The notes: generated by a model not told the origin, from the sequence alone. DNA of 64,000 bases from Acidimicrobiaceae bacterium (GCA_003569125.1 BGOG01000007.1:16629-80628); one strand, 5' to 3'. Numbered from the stretch's first letter, positions 47,271 to 57,454 are shown. Numbers and translations: made by a program.

Positions 47271-48416
47271 TTAATGCAGTGGCTGCCTGACTTCAATTAC
47301 TTCCCACCAGCCCGAGTTTTCAACGATCCAACCCAGTGCTTCAAGACGCCCAAGCGCAACAGCCGCGTCGATAGTCGCAAGTCTGCTGCGAATCACAAAA
47401 TTCTCGAGCGTAAACGGCGAGCCGGCCATCAGCGAAACTATGTTTTGATCGCTTGGGCTCAATCTCGCTCTGGGATCATAAATGTTTTCTTGCGCGCGAC
47501 GGTTGTCAAGACCGAGTGCGACGAGCACATCTTGAGCCCCGATAACCGGCAAGCAGCCTTGCTGAATCAACAGGTTCGTGCCGTTCGATGCCACATTGTG
47601 TGGCGACCCTGGCACGGCCAGCACAGTCACATCTCGCTTCTGTGCTTCGTCAACGGTGATCATCGATCCACCCGTGTCGCGCGATTCAACGACGACCAAA
47701 ACTTCACTGAGTGCGGCCAAGATTCGATTGCGCAACGGAAACCGAAATGCCTCGGGTGGAGAACCCGGAGCAGATTCGCTGATCAACGCACCATGCGTGG
47801 CGATGTCTTGCCACAGTTGGACATTTTCTCTCGGATATACAACGTCGAGACCAGACGCGACTACCCCAACTGGTCTGCCGGCAATTTGTTTTTCTAAGTT
47901 GCTTTCGAGTGCACGCAACGCGCCGCGATGAGCCCACGCGTCGATTCCTCGCGCCAAGCCAGAAACAACACAGACATCGTTCGTCGCCAAGTCGTGTGCA
48001 ATATGCGACGCAAGATATCTGCCCGAGGCAGTCGCACTGCGAGTGCCGACCATTCCGACACGACGGTTGTTCAAAACGGATAGATCTCCGAAATAAAATA
48101 AAACTGCGGGCGGCGCCAAATCTGCGATTAATGCGCGCGGATAATTCTCGTCACCAAAAATAGTTATCTGGATACCCGCCTTGATGCATCGTCGCTCGAT
48201 CTGATCTTGCAATTCGTGAGTCGCGCGATGCCGCAACAAAGTCGCTAGCCCTTCAACGCGCAACATCGCTTCGACCACTTCATTGGGTTTGGCTCGACCT
48301 TGCACCACCGCCCATGCAGTTTGTGGGTCGTGATGTTTCAACAGAGTCATCAATCGTTTCGGACCAATCTTTGGCAATGCACACAACGCAGCCGCCGCGA
48401 TTTGATCTTTTGACAA
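47271..48416 (-). CDS. dprA: DNA processing protein DprA
   Basis: Loads RecA on incoming single-stranded DNA during transformation; also common in organisms not known to be competent. The 381-residue protein has the Rossmann-like core GMVGTRSATASGRYLA, SGLARGIDAWAHRGAL and ASGLDVVYPREN, the FPLRNRILAALSEVLVVVE block and a C-terminal winged-helix domain (LVARGSPFTLE-type). An N-terminal SAM domain starts LPKIGPKRLMTLL. Confidence 0.93.
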   Translation of the reverse strand: MSKDQIAAAALCALPKIGPKRLMTLLKHHDPQTAWAVVQGRAKPNEVVEAMLRVEGLATLLRHRATHELQDQIERRCIKAGIQITIFGDENYPRALIADLAPPAVLFYFGDLSVLNNRRVGMVGTRSATASGRYLASHIAHDLATNDVCVVSGLARGIDAWAHRGALRALESNLEKQIAGRPVGVVASGLDVVYPRENVQLWQDIATHGALISESAPGSPPEAFRFPLRNRILAALSEVLVVVESRDTGGSMITVDEAQKRDVTVLAVPGSPHNVASNGTNLLIQQGCLPVIGAQDVLVALGLDNRRAQENIYDPRARLSPSDQNIVSLMAGSPFTLENFVIRSRLATIDAAVALGRLEALGWIVENSGWWEVIEVRQPLH

Positions 48417-48449
48417 AAACTTTTTGATGCGAGTTTCTCGGTGCCCACG

Positions 48450-49970
48450 CTAAAACGACATCTCTCGTGTGCGCAAACCAGAAGCCAGATCAACTCTTAA
48501 CATCAGCGCCAAATGCAAATGTGTCTCATCGATCATTTCTGGGGCACCAGCCAGATCGGCAATCGTGCGCGCCACTCGTCGCACACGGTGATAACCCCGA
48601 CCACTCAGATGACCCGCCTCGAGTTCTTTGCGCAAAAACTCTTCTGCTTTTTTCGTCAATGGCGCCGCGCTGTCGAGTTGTTGGCGAGTCAATGCAGAAT
48701 TGGTGTCACCAAATCTCGAAAAAGCCAGACTGCGCGCATCTGCAACTCGCGCGGCGACCACACTTGTTGGTTCGCCGGCGATCGGTGAAATCAAATCGAC
48801 CGTATTGGGTCGCGAAACGGCGACACGCAAATCAAAACGATCTAACAGCGGCCCAGAAAAGCGACGAAGATAGCGGGCTCGCGCCGCGTCGTCACAGGTG
48901 CATGCCCCGGGCGTGCCTTCACCACATGGGCACGGATTCGTCGCCGCAACGAGCAAAAACTCGGCCGGCATTACAACACTTGTGCGAGCGCGCGCTAAGT
49001 GCACGACTCGTTGTTCAAGTGGTTGTCGCAATGCATCCAAAACTGATGGCGCGAATTCGCCGAGTTCGTCGAGAAATAAAACACCATGACTGGCAAGAGA
49101 AATTTCACCTGGTCGCATCAACGCTGTACCACCACCGACCATCGCCACCATCGAAGATGAGTGATGTGGTGCGCGATACGGCGCATCTCTGATTAATCCG
49201 CCATTGAGAAATTCTGTTTGCACCGAAGAGTGAATCATCGTCGCCGAAATCGCCTGCTCGTCATTTAACGGCGGCAATAGACCGACAAGTCTTTCGGCCA
49301 ACATCGTTTTGCCCGCTCCAGGTGGACCAACTAAAAGTAAGTGATGCGAACCAGCGGCTGAAATCTCCAATGCTTGTCGCGCAACGGGTTGACCTTGTAC
49401 ATCGGCGAGATCGGGCACGACTCTGGATCTACCTGAGTTTTTTTGCAGGGCCACTTTTTGCCACTGGGCCCGACCAGAGAGACACGCGACGACATCAAAA
49501 AGCGTTTTCGCTGAAAATACTTGGGTGACCGTCGCGGCGCTGGCTTCACCAAGATTTTCGAACGCGACAACTGTTTGACGATCAGCCGTCGCCAAGACCA
49601 ACGGCGTTGCACCGCGCACGGGTCGCAACGAACCGTCTAATCCCAATTCGGCGATGAACGCATATTGCGAAAGAATCTCAACCGGCAACAAACCTTGCGC
49701 CGCCAGCAGGCCAACAGCAATCGCCAGATCTAAGCACGCTCCAGATTTTCTATCGCCACTGGGTGCAAGATTTACCGTGATTCTTCTGGTCGGCCAGGGC
49801 AAGTCGCTCGACAACAATGCTGCCCGCACTCGGTCGCGGCTTTCACGACACACTTCGTCGGGTTGACCGACAACCGTGAACCCCGGCAACCCGATACCGG
49901 CGTGCACTTCGACGTCAACTCTTGAACCACGGACACCGAGCAAAGTTGCTGACCGAACCGATGCAAACAC
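48450..49970 (-). CDS. comM: ComM/YifB-family Mg-chelatase-like AAA+ ATPase
   Basis: Hexameric helicase-like protein that promotes branch migration during natural transformation. The N-terminal Lon-S5-like domain (SATLLGVRGSRVDVEVHAG) is followed by the AAA+ module, with Walker A GPPGAGKTMLAERL, Walker B VLFLDELGEF, and a C-terminal HTH-like region. The GTG at 49970 gives the usual N-terminus after a GGGGTCAGG site; the frame is open to 50027. The neighbour dprA supports a DNA-uptake or recombination role. Confidence 0.9.
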   Translation of the reverse strand: MFASVRSATLLGVRGSRVDVEVHAGIGLPGFTVVGQPDEVCRESRDRVRAALLSSDLPWPTRRITVNLAPSGDRKSGACLDLAIAVGLLAAQGLLPVEILSQYAFIAELGLDGSLRPVRGATPLVLATADRQTVVAFENLGEASAATVTQVFSAKTLFDVVACLSGRAQWQKVALQKNSGRSRVVPDLADVQGQPVARQALEISAAGSHHLLLVGPPGAGKTMLAERLVGLLPPLNDEQAISATMIHSSVQTEFLNGGLIRDAPYRAPHHSSSMVAMVGGGTALMRPGEISLASHGVLFLDELGEFAPSVLDALRQPLEQRVVHLARARTSVVMPAEFLLVAATNPCPCGEGTPGACTCDDAARARYLRRFSGPLLDRFDLRVAVSRPNTVDLISPIAGEPTSVVAARVADARSLAFSRFGDTNSALTRQQLDSAAPLTKKAEEFLRKELEAGHLSGRGYHRVRRVARTIADLAGAPEMIDETHLHLALMLRVDLASGLRTREMSF

Positions 49971-50047
49971 TCGCCTGACCCCCGTTTTCGAATTGTGATC
50001 TCTCGTTGACGCGAGTCGAACTCTCACACCTGAGATACTTGAGGGGG

Positions 50048-50506
50048 ATGATTTTCAGAACGTCAGTGAGATTTAACTCGTCGAACAAATGTGTACCCGA
50101 CTATCTGAAACGGGCTACTAATCTGATAATTCTTTCTTGTCTCGCAATATCACTGGCCGCTTGCAGTCAAACTCCGCGAACAGCAACGAATTTTTGTCGT
50201 CAGTTAGACAAAGAAACTCCGTTCATTGGCGACCCACCGGTAACTGCGGCTGATGTCGCGGCGATGCTCGCAAGGTATCAACGCCTGAGCAAAGCCACGC
50301 CACTCGTTATCGAGGATGAATGGAAATCGCTGACAGAGTTGCTCGCGGTCGCCTCACGCGTTAAATCGAACGACCCCGAGAGCGTTCAAGCAGTTATCGA
50401 CATGGCGTATTCGACTGAAAAGGCCTCGCTGACCGTTGCAAAATGGACACTGGAGACTTGCGGAATAGATATTTCGAGCGGACTAAAAGTCGCGCCGACT
50501 AGCTAA
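50048..50506 (+). CDS. Hypothetical lipoprotein
   Basis: A 152-residue protein from the ATG at 50048, directly behind a GAGGGGG stretch. A basic N-terminus and hydrophobic segment end in a good lipobox (ISLAACS), so it should be lipid-anchored outside the membrane. The mature part is helical, has two further cysteines that could pair (NFCRQLD and ETCGID) and a Pro-Pro segment (GDPPVTAADVA). No family recognised. It converges on clpP. Confidence 0.65.
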   Translation: MIFRTSVRFNSSNKCVPDYLKRATNLIILSCLAISLAACSQTPRTATNFCRQLDKETPFIGDPPVTAADVAAMLARYQRLSKATPLVIEDEWKSLTELLAVASRVKSNDPESVQAVIDMAYSTEKASLTVAKWTLETCGIDISSGLKVAPTS

Positions 50507-50517
50507 AACTTTTTAGC
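50502..50517. terminator. Short inverted repeat between convergent lipoprotein and clpP genes
   Basis: GCTAAAA and TTTTAGC form a perfect 7-base AT-rich hairpin with a two-base loop, covering the lipoprotein stop codon and lying at the end of clpP. It could terminate both transcripts but is weak. Confidence 0.3.
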
Positions 50518-51103
50518 GTATTTCTCCACGCTTGACGATTACTTTGTCGACCAAACCGTAATCACGGGCAAGTTCGGCAGTGAACCAACGATCGCGTTCT
50601 GAGTCTTCTTGAATTTCTGAAAGTTTGCGACCAGAGTGATGCGCGGTGAGTTCTGCCATGCGCAACTTGGTGAATTTAAGTTGCTCGGCTTGAATCGCGA
50701 TATCCGATGCTTGACCGCGCAAACCAGCCAACGGCTGGTGCATCATGATTCGCGCATTTGGCAATGTGTATCGCTTACCCGAGGCACCCGCGGTCAACAA
50801 GAACTGCCCCATCGAAGCAGCAAGACCCAAACAGACCGTGGCGACATCGCAAGACACAAACTGCATCGTGTCGTAGATCGCCATGCCAGCGGTGACCGAT
50901 CCGCCAGGACTATTTATATACAACCAAATATCCGCTGATGCGTCTTCGCCTTCTAGAAATAACAACTGTGCGCAGACTTGATTGGCGATTTCGTCGTTGA
51001 CATCGGTACCGAGCATGATTACGCGATTTTTTAAAAGCCGAGTGAAGATGTCGCTACGTGAATCGAAACCCGCCTCGAGAGCGACTGGAAGAATATTTGA
51101 CAT
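50513..51103 (-). CDS. clpP: ATP-dependent Clp protease proteolytic subunit
   Basis: Serine protease subunit of Clp complexes, 196 residues. The catalytic Ser is in GLAASMGQ, His in IMMHQP and Asp in SERDRWFTA. Actinobacteria usually have two or more clpP genes in tandem; only one is present here, and no clpX or tig is adjacent, so this may be the additional copy. The sequence is intact. Confidence 0.93.
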   Translation of the reverse strand: MSNILPVALEAGFDSRSDIFTRLLKNRVIMLGTDVNDEIANQVCAQLLFLEGEDASADIWLYINSPGGSVTAGMAIYDTMQFVSCDVATVCLGLAASMGQFLLTAGASGKRYTLPNARIMMHQPLAGLRGQASDIAIQAEQLKFTKLRMAELTAHHSGRKLSEIQEDSERDRWFTAELARDYGLVDKVIVKRGEIR

Positions 51104-51127
51104 GCTTGCAGGCTAGTGCCCGACGAA

Positions 51128-52435
51128 CTATTGCCGACGGACGCCGCTGAAAATCACAATCACACGCTCATCGTCGGCAATCTCGTGGCGTATTGCCAGA
51201 AGCCCCGCGAGACCAGCGCTACCAGTCGGGCTGACATCAATATTTGTCACACGATGGGCAAGTGCATAACTTTCGTGAATTTGTTGTTCAGATGCGACAA
51301 CGGGATAGCCGCCACTGTCGGCCATTGCATTGCATGCACCAATCCAGTCGTATGTTTCGTCGTCGAGAATTCCGTCGGCTAACGAAACGGGTGTCGTCTC
51401 CCACGGCCACATGCACTGCGTCCATCGTGAACCTGCATTGCGCGCTCCACCCGAAGATTGCGCGACATCGAATGCCCGAGCCAATGGTGCACAACCTTGC
51501 GTTTGCACAGCATGAATTCGCGGCTTGGTTGCACCCGCGAAAAAACCACTCGCGGCACAAGCCGCGAATGCCCCGCCACCCGCTTGCACGAACATCCGAC
51601 TGATCAAAGAACCCGTCAATTCTTCGGCGACAACGGCCATCTCAAAACCAATCGTGCGGCCTCCGTCAAGGCACCATGCGTTTTCTGGGCCTTGAACCCC
51701 AAACGGCACACAACCTTGCTCAATGGCTTCACGAAATCTAAACACACACGGATCACCGGGCTGGTCGGTTGACAGTCTCGGACAACGAATCACATTTGCT
51801 TGCAACGAATCAAGAATTTTCAGCGTTGGGGCGTCTGCATATTCCGGAACGAAAACACGAATTGGCCAGTTGACTGCGCGAGCAAGGGTGCTAGCGGCAA
51901 TTGCCGCATTGCCACACGATGCAATTGCCAACGCCGGCCGCTGTGATGGCGACTTCCATGGTGCACGACCGACTAATTCGACGGTTATGAGATGCAACAA
52001 CTCAGTAAACAAATGTCTGGCTTTTTGCGAGCCTGCGACATTGTGCGTCTCATCTTTTATCCACACACCGCCAAGATTGTTGAAACCAAGCGCGTCAGAG
52101 AGCGAGTCGTTGCGCTCGAACGGTGTCGTTCTAAAACCCACACCTGCAACTTTCGCCACAGATTCGTCGAGATCACGAATGATTTTGGTTCGCGCTACAG
52201 AGTCGAGACCGAGAGTTGCGGCAAACGCATCCCATGCCAGATACCGCTGAAAAGCAACATACGGATTCGCATCGCCGTTGCTGCGCAATGGTGCGATGCT
52301 ATTTTCAAGTTCAAGCACATGATGTCGATCAGAACTCGTCGAGTTCGGGCAGCGCCAAGAAAAAATTTCATCAATTGAAACTTTTGTGTAGCACACCGAG
52401 CAATGCCAGCCTGTAACGACCGGAGCGTCTTGCAT
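51128..52435 (-). CDS. PLP-dependent fold-type II enzyme, threonine-synthase-like
   Basis: A 435-residue enzyme. The N-terminus has a Cys-rich ribbon (WHCSVC and later WRCPNS), as in some threonine synthases. The PLP lysine is in NVAGSQKARH, the phosphate-binding loop in ASCGNAAIAAS and QAGGGAFAACAAS, and the C-terminal Ser/Gly block in SPTGSAGLAG. The catalytic segment departs from the threonine-synthase NPTGSFKDRG, so the reaction is uncertain (lyase, dehydratase or synthase). It starts five bases after another fold-type II enzyme, so the pair is coupled. Confidence 0.75.
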   Translation of the reverse strand: MQDAPVVTGWHCSVCYTKVSIDEIFSWRCPNSTSSDRHHVLELENSIAPLRSNGDANPYVAFQRYLAWDAFAATLGLDSVARTKIIRDLDESVAKVAGVGFRTTPFERNDSLSDALGFNNLGGVWIKDETHNVAGSQKARHLFTELLHLITVELVGRAPWKSPSQRPALAIASCGNAAIAASTLARAVNWPIRVFVPEYADAPTLKILDSLQANVIRCPRLSTDQPGDPCVFRFREAIEQGCVPFGVQGPENAWCLDGGRTIGFEMAVVAEELTGSLISRMFVQAGGGAFAACAASGFFAGATKPRIHAVQTQGCAPLARAFDVAQSSGGARNAGSRWTQCMWPWETTPVSLADGILDDETYDWIGACNAMADSGGYPVVASEQQIHESYALAHRVTNIDVSPTGSAGLAGLLAIRHEIADDERVIVIFSGVRRQ

Positions 52436-52440
52436 TTGAT

Positions 52441-53985
52441 TTATTTTGCGGCAACAACCCGACGGTTGAACTCGCCGATGAGTTCGTCCCAGACGGGAAG
52501 GTACTTGCGCAGGTCACGCCAAAAAGATTGCGAGCGTCGGGCTTCGAACACTGCCAATGGCGTGCCTTGTTGCTCTACCCATGTGTAGTAGCCGAGATTG
52601 AAAATTCGTGTGCGGTCGCGCTCGGTGCAGTCGATCATCGCATCGGTGCCAACAGTTGCCAGGTGCTCGGCGAAAACTTCGGCGGCGTCAATTTCGGTGA
52701 ACGAGTTTTTGAACCGACGAGCGAGAGTTTTGACTCGCTCGCTCGGATACAGATCGGCACCGTCGGTGGCGATCGTGATCAGCGCATCGTTCGCACCGAG
52801 CCCGAGAAGTTTGGCGGTTTTGATTGCTGCGATCACATTGCAAATCGCCGAAAACCCGAAATGTTTCAGCATCTCGACAATTTCAACCGGCACGCCTTTG
52901 CGCTCGGCCAAATATTTGCAGCCAGCAGCCGTGTTGAACATCACATCAAGCTCATCGGTTGCGTGATCTGACACGCCGACAACGACATCGGTATTCATCA
53001 CGTTGTGAATCAACGGAATATGTTTGTCGCCGATGCCTTGAATGTTGTGCTCACCGAAACCGTTTTCAAGCATCGTCGGGCATTCAAGAGCCTCAACTGC
53101 GACAATTTTCGTGCCGTAGTCGTCTTTCAATCTGTCGCCACCGGCGATCGTGCCAGCCGAGCCCGTGGCAGACGTAAATGCGGCGAGACGCAACTTGCCG
53201 CCAGATTTTTTATTTACATGATCAAACACATTCGAAAGTGCACGACCAGTAATTTCGTAATGGCCAACATGATTGCCGAACTCACAGAACTGGTTGAAAA
53301 TAAAATTCTTAGGGTCGCGCTCCATCTCGTTGCACGCATCATAAATTTCTTTGACGTTGCTTTCGGTGCCGGGTGTGCGAATTACATCGCTCGGATCGCT
53401 CACCCATTTGTCGAGCCAGTCGAAGCGCTCTTGTGACATGCCGGCAGGCAATACCGCGACACCCCGCGAGCCCATAATTCGGCTGATCGCTACTCCACCT
53501 CGTGCATAGTTGCCCGTAGATGGCCAAACGGCGCGGTGTCGACTCGGGTCAAACTGCCCGGTGATCACGCGCGGAGCCAAACACGAATACGCAGCCAAAA
53601 CCTTGTGTGCCGTAATCATCGGAAACCGATCGCCGAACATCACGATGATCGGACTCTCGATTCCGGTCAATGAAGTTGGCAAGACGACATGGTCGGGTAC
53701 ATCGACGCGGTCGCCTTGCATGTTGTTGTACCAATGCACGCGAAATAGGTTGCGCGCATCGGGTGCGTTTTTGTCGACGCCTTTTGAATAGTTTGCGGCG
53801 ATCAGCGACGGGTCTGCAAGTTGGGCGAAGGTTGGCAACATCACATTGTTTTTGGCACAAAGTGCAATGCTGTTTTCGCGTGCTTGCTCGTCAACAATCG
53901 TGTCGGCTAGACCAAGTTGACCTGCCATTGCCGAAGCATCTAAAACGCGAATAGTCTGTTCAGAAGCCGTAGTTGTTGAAGTCAA
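52441..53985 (-). CDS. PLP-dependent fold-type II enzyme, long cysteine-synthase-like
   Basis: A 514-residue protein of the cysteine synthase/threonine dehydratase superfamily, longer than CysK by about 190 residues. The PLP lysine is probably in [13 protein letters not shown], with [12 protein letters not shown] as the substrate loop and [18 protein letters not shown] as the phosphate loop. An extra N-terminal 90 residues and a C-terminal YYTWVEQQG segment are of unknown role. It is first in a two-gene unit with the threonine-synthase-like enzyme. Substrate unknown. Confidence 0.72.
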   Translation of the reverse strand: MTSTTTASEQTIRVLDASAMAGQLGLADTIVDEQARENSIALCAKNNVMLPTFAQLADPSLIAANYSKGVDKNAPDARNLFRVHWYNNMQGDRVDVPDHVVLPTSLTGIESPIIVMFGDRFPMITAHKVLAAYSCLAPRVITGQFDPSRHRAVWPSTGNYARGGVAISRIMGSRGVAVLPAGMSQERFDWLDKWVSDPSDVIRTPGTESNVKEIYDACNEMERDPKNFIFNQFCEFGNHVGHYEITGRALSNVFDHVNKKSGGKLRLAAFTSATGSAGTIAGGDRLKDDYGTKIVAVEALECPTMLENGFGEHNIQGIGDKHIPLIHNVMNTDVVVGVSDHATDELDVMFNTAAGCKYLAERKGVPVEIVEMLKHFGFSAICNVIAAIKTAKLLGLGANDALITIATDGADLYPSERVKTLARRFKNSFTEIDAAEVFAEHLATVGTDAMIDCTERDRTRIFNLGYYTWVEQQGTPLAVFEARRSQSFWRDLRKYLPVWDELIGEFNRRVVAAK

Positions 53986-54037
53986 GGTTTACATTATGTC
54001 AAAGAATGCTCCCGAACCACTACTCTTACTGCGCACG

Positions 54038-54110
54038 GCCGACGTAGCCCAATGGCAGAGGCACGGCGCTTAGGACGCCGCCAGTGCGAGTTCGAGTCTC
54101 GCCGTCGGCA
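54038..54110 (+). tRNA. tRNA with UAG anticodon (reads CUA, Leu), class-I shape
   Basis: A 73-base cloverleaf: 7-bp acceptor stem GCCGACG/CGTCGGC, 3-bp D stem, anticodon stem CGGCG/CGCCG with loop CTTAGGA (54069-54075, anticodon TAG at 54071-54073), 5-base variable region CCAGT, T arm GCGAG/CTCGC with loop TTCGAGT, discriminator A. CCA is not encoded. A UAG anticodon reads CUA leucine codons, but bacterial tRNA-Leu normally has a long variable arm, which this lacks. CUA at 20290-20292 falls on a conserved Leu of lysS, so the codon means Leu here. Confidence 0.85.
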
Positions 54111-54115
54111 CAATT

Positions 54116-55144
54116 ATGAACCCACGAACAACAGCCGAAATCGCGACGCCTGCACTGATAATTGACGCTGATGCGCTCGAGCAAAATTTATCTACGATGT
54201 CGGCGCGTCATCCTGGTTCAAAATTGCGACCACATACGAAAGCGCACAAGTGCACAGAACTTGCTCGTCTGCAATTAAGTCACAGTCACCAAAACTTTAC
54301 TTGCGCCACGCCACGCGAAATTATTGGCATGGCCGCAGTCGGTGTTGGCTCAGATTATTTGCTGGCCAATGAAGTTCTCGACGCTGATCGGCTCAGTGCG
54401 CTCGCCAAAGTTTCAGAAAATTCGCGCGTGACGATCGCCGTTGATTCACTCGAAACTATTGATGCGGTTTGGCGCGCGGGCTTGCGCGAGGTGTTGATTG
54501 ACGTGAATGTTGGCTTGATGCGTTGTGGTGTTGCCCCAGAACTCGCGGGCCAACTCGCCGACAACGCGCGAAAAGCCGGCATCGCAGTTCGCGGCGTGAT
54601 GGGATACGAAGGCCACTTGATGACGGTCGGCGACGACGAAAAACGAAAAATGCGTGTTGCCGAGTCGATGAAGTTGCTCACTCGCGCCGCCAAAGATGTC
54701 GGCGGTGAAATTATTTCTGCCGGCGGAACCGGAACTTGGGATATGCACGACCAAACCGGTATCAACGAACTACAAGCCGGCTCGTATGCGTTGATGGATA
54801 CGCACTACGAGCAACTGAAGATTCCATTCGTGCAGGCATGCTTCTTGCTGGGCACCGTAATTTCGCGCAGTAAAGACTGGCTCGTAATTGATGTCGGCCT
54901 TAAATCACTCAGCACCGATCACGGCAACCCATCTGTTGATGGCTATGACGTCGTGTTTTGCTCCGATGAACATACGACATTGGTAATAAAAAATGAGTCA
55001 ACGAAGGCACTGGCAAATATCGGCGAGAAGCTTCTCGTTCGACCTTCGCATATCGACCCAACGATGGCGATGCATTCAGTGGCTTGGTTAACTCGAGCCG
55101 ATGAAATTCTGGATCGCTGGAAAATCGATCTACGCGGTTGGTAG
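54116..55144 (+). CDS. D-threonine aldolase/alanine-racemase-fold PLP enzyme (DSD1-like)
   Basis: Fold-type III PLP enzyme of 342 residues. The N-terminal TIM barrel has the PLP lysine in RPHTKAHK; the C-terminal beta domain holds the likely metal site in RPSHIDPTMAMH, as in D-threonine aldolase and D-serine dehydratase. The likely substrate is a D-beta-hydroxy amino acid. It begins six bases after a tRNA gene, so it may share that transcript. Its end overlaps rdgB, on the other strand, by 15 bases. Confidence 0.82.
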   Translation: MNPRTTAEIATPALIIDADALEQNLSTMSARHPGSKLRPHTKAHKCTELARLQLSHSHQNFTCATPREIIGMAAVGVGSDYLLANEVLDADRLSALAKVSENSRVTIAVDSLETIDAVWRAGLREVLIDVNVGLMRCGVAPELAGQLADNARKAGIAVRGVMGYEGHLMTVGDDEKRKMRVAESMKLLTRAAKDVGGEIISAGGTGTWDMHDQTGINELQAGSYALMDTHYEQLKIPFVQACFLLGTVISRSKDWLVIDVGLKSLSTDHGNPSVDGYDVVFCSDEHTTLVIKNESTKALANIGEKLLVRPSHIDPTMAMHSVAWLTRADEILDRWKIDLRGW

Positions 55145-55714
55145 ATCTTCGAGACTCTTTGCAAGAGCCCTAAACGCAAGACCGCGATGCGACAACAAGT
55201 GTTTCTCTTCGATACTCATTTCGGCGAAAGTTCGTCCGTCGCCAAGACTCGGCACAAAAATTGCGTCGTAGCCGAACCCGCGCTCACCTCTTTGTGATGT
55301 CGCAATTGAACCTTCGCAAACACCTTGAGCAATAATTTCCCGACCATCAGTAAAAAGCAACAGAGCAATGGTTCGAAATCTGGCTGAGCGTGGTTTGTTC
55401 GCGAGTTCGCTCAACATCTTGAGGCGATTTTCGGCATCGGTCGCATCAACTCCAGCGAACCGCGCTGTCATTACTCCTGGTGCACCGTTTAGTGCGTCGA
55501 CTTCGAGCCCAGTATCGTCGGCCAGCGCCGGCAAACCCGTTGCTCGACATACCGCGATCGCTTTTAGTCGCGCATTGCCAACGAGCGTTGATTCTGTCTC
55601 TTGAGTCTCGATCAACCCGGATGGCCTGGCTATTAGTTCGACCACGCCACCCATCAGATCAAAAATTTCGGCGACCTTGTGCGGATTCGCCGACGCGCAA
55701 GCGACGCGCAACAT
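55130..55714 (-). CDS. rdgB: dITP/XTP pyrophosphatase (RdgB/HAM1)
   Basis: House-cleaning enzyme that hydrolyses deaminated purine triphosphates. The 194-residue protein has ASANPHKVAEI, LADDTGLEVDAL, GYDAIF and the C-terminal LLSHRGLAFRAL. It begins three bases after rph, as in the mycobacterial order murI-rph-rdgB. Confidence 0.93.
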   Translation of the reverse strand: MLRVACASANPHKVAEIFDLMGGVVELIARPSGLIETQETESTLVGNARLKAIAVCRATGLPALADDTGLEVDALNGAPGVMTARFAGVDATDAENRLKMLSELANKPRSARFRTIALLLFTDGREIIAQGVCEGSIATSQRGERGFGYDAIFVPSLGDGRTFAEMSIEEKHLLSHRGLAFRALAKSLEDLPTA

Positions 55715-55716
55715 CT

Positions 55717-56478
55717 TTATTTTTGTTGTGGTCTTGGCGTTGGCGCGACGGCAATAATCTGCGACTGCAGAGCGAAGACTTCGCCCAAGCCACTCGTCGC
55801 TAATGCCAGCAACTCGGCAAGTTGCGACTGACTGAACGCCGCACCCTCGGCGGTGCCTTGAACTTCAACGAACTTCGCCTCGCCGCCGTCAAGACCCCGC
55901 AACATCACCACATTCATGTCAACTTCGGCAGAACTGTCTTCAACATATGGCAGATCGAGAATCGCCTGACCATTGTGAATACCAACACTGACCGCGGCGC
56001 ATAGCGAATGCAGCGGATGTGTCTTGATCAAACCATTTTGCATCACTCTTGTCAGTGCGTCGTGCAAAGCGATGTACGCACCACAGATGCTGGCGGTTCG
56101 AGTTCCACCATCGGCTTGTAATACATCGCAGTCGACAATTACCTGACGCTCGCCGAGCAATGTCATGTCACATGCCGAACGAAGTGCACGGCCGATGAGT
56201 CGTTGAATCTCTATCGTGCGTCCACCTTGCTTGCCCTTGGCTGCCTCTCGGTCTGCGCGATCTGGTGTTGAGCCTGGCAACATCGAATATTCGGCGGTAA
56301 CCCAACCTTTATTTTTGCCTTTCATCCAACGCGGAACATCTTCGTCAATTGATGCGGTGCACAGCACTCGGGTCTTACCAAACGAGACCAGCACCGAACC
56401 TGCCGCCATCTCTGTGAAATCTCGCTCAAATTTTAGACTGCGAAGTTCGTTGTGTTGGCGTCCGTCTGGTCGTGTCAT
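55717..56478 (-). CDS. rph: Ribonuclease PH
   Basis: Phosphorolytic 3'-5' exoribonuclease that trims tRNA ends, of the PNPase fold. The 253-residue protein starts [13 protein letters not shown] and has [20 protein letters not shown], the phosphate-site [14 protein letters not shown] and [17 protein letters not shown]. It is intact and lies between murI and rdgB. Confidence 0.95.
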   Translation of the reverse strand: MTRPDGRQHNELRSLKFERDFTEMAAGSVLVSFGKTRVLCTASIDEDVPRWMKGKNKGWVTAEYSMLPGSTPDRADREAAKGKQGGRTIEIQRLIGRALRSACDMTLLGERQVIVDCDVLQADGGTRTASICGAYIALHDALTRVMQNGLIKTHPLHSLCAAVSVGIHNGQAILDLPYVEDSSAEVDMNVVMLRGLDGGEAKFVEVQGTAEGAAFSQSQLAELLALATSGLGEVFALQSQIIAVAPTPRPQQK

Positions 56479-56538
56479 TTTTTCTCTCCTGTTTGTTGCT
56501 GGTTAAGAAGCTTCGCTAATTTTTATGTATTCGGTAAT

Positions 56539-57366
56539 TTACTGACCACTAGATTTTTGCCAGAATTTCGCCGCTGCAAGTTCGGGCCCCAAAAACCGCC
56601 TACCTAATAGGGCGAAATGTTTGACATCACCCGACGAATAAAATTCATGAGCACCAAGACTATTCGCCGTCGTATCGCGCGCAGTTTGACTCGCGACTAA
56701 CGCCTCACCAACAGCGGCGGCAGTTTCATCGGCACTGTTTACGAGCGTGACATCTAGTCCCATTACTTCACTTATCACGTTAGAGAGATACGGATAATGC
56801 GTGCAACCGAGCAACAATGCATCGACTCCCGAATCACGAACTGGGGCCAGCAATTTTTCTGCCAATGCTGCAACCTCATCACCAGTAGTTTGATCGCGTT
56901 CGACGAATTCAACAAATCCCGGGCAGGCTGCAGAAGTTAGTTTTACTTGCGACTTGGTTGCGGTGATCGCTTGATCATAAGCACCCGAAGAAATAGTGCC
57001 GACGGTGCCAATTACGCCAACTTTTTTGTTGCGTGTCACGCGCAATAATGCTCGCACGCCCGGCTCAATGACACCGATTACGGGCACCGACAGTGTTTGC
57101 TGAAGTTCTTTCAGGGCCACAGATGCCGCGGTATTGCATGCCACGACGATCATTTTGACATTGAAGTCGTGCACCAAACTGTTGGCGATTTCGAGGGCAA
57201 AGTTACGAACATCGTCGGCAGATTTATTGCCATATGGATAACGGCCGGTATCACCTATATATACGAGGTTCTCACTAGGCATCATGTCGATCAACGCGCG
57301 AGCGACCGTCAGACCGCCAAACCCTGAATCAAACATGCCAATTGGGCGGTCATTGATCATTTTCAT
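56539..57366 (-). CDS. murI: Glutamate racemase
   Basis: Cofactor-independent racemase that supplies D-glutamate for peptidoglycan. The two catalytic cysteines lie in VVACNTAASVA and LLGCTHYPYL; the N-terminal FDSGFGGLTVARA and YPYGNKS blocks are standard. Length 275 residues. It leads the murI-rph-rdgB group and is divergent from a DMT transporter. Confidence 0.94.
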   Translation of the reverse strand: MKMINDRPIGMFDSGFGGLTVARALIDMMPSENLVYIGDTGRYPYGNKSADDVRNFALEIANSLVHDFNVKMIVVACNTAASVALKELQQTLSVPVIGVIEPGVRALLRVTRNKKVGVIGTVGTISSGAYDQAITATKSQVKLTSAACPGFVEFVERDQTTGDEVAALAEKLLAPVRDSGVDALLLGCTHYPYLSNVISEVMGLDVTLVNSADETAAAVGEALVASQTARDTTANSLGAHEFYSSGDVKHFALLGRRFLGPELAAAKFWQKSSGQ

Positions 57367-57454
57367 TTCACATTACGCTACGCCAACACCGAGAACGATT
57401 TCTATCAACACTCTCTCAAAAACACTTGATCCCACACGATGCTTTAAACTGGGT

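Noticed and set aside
48467..49192. 241-residue plus-strand frame rich in His and Arg
   Set aside because: Antisense to comM, whose Walker motifs are intact.
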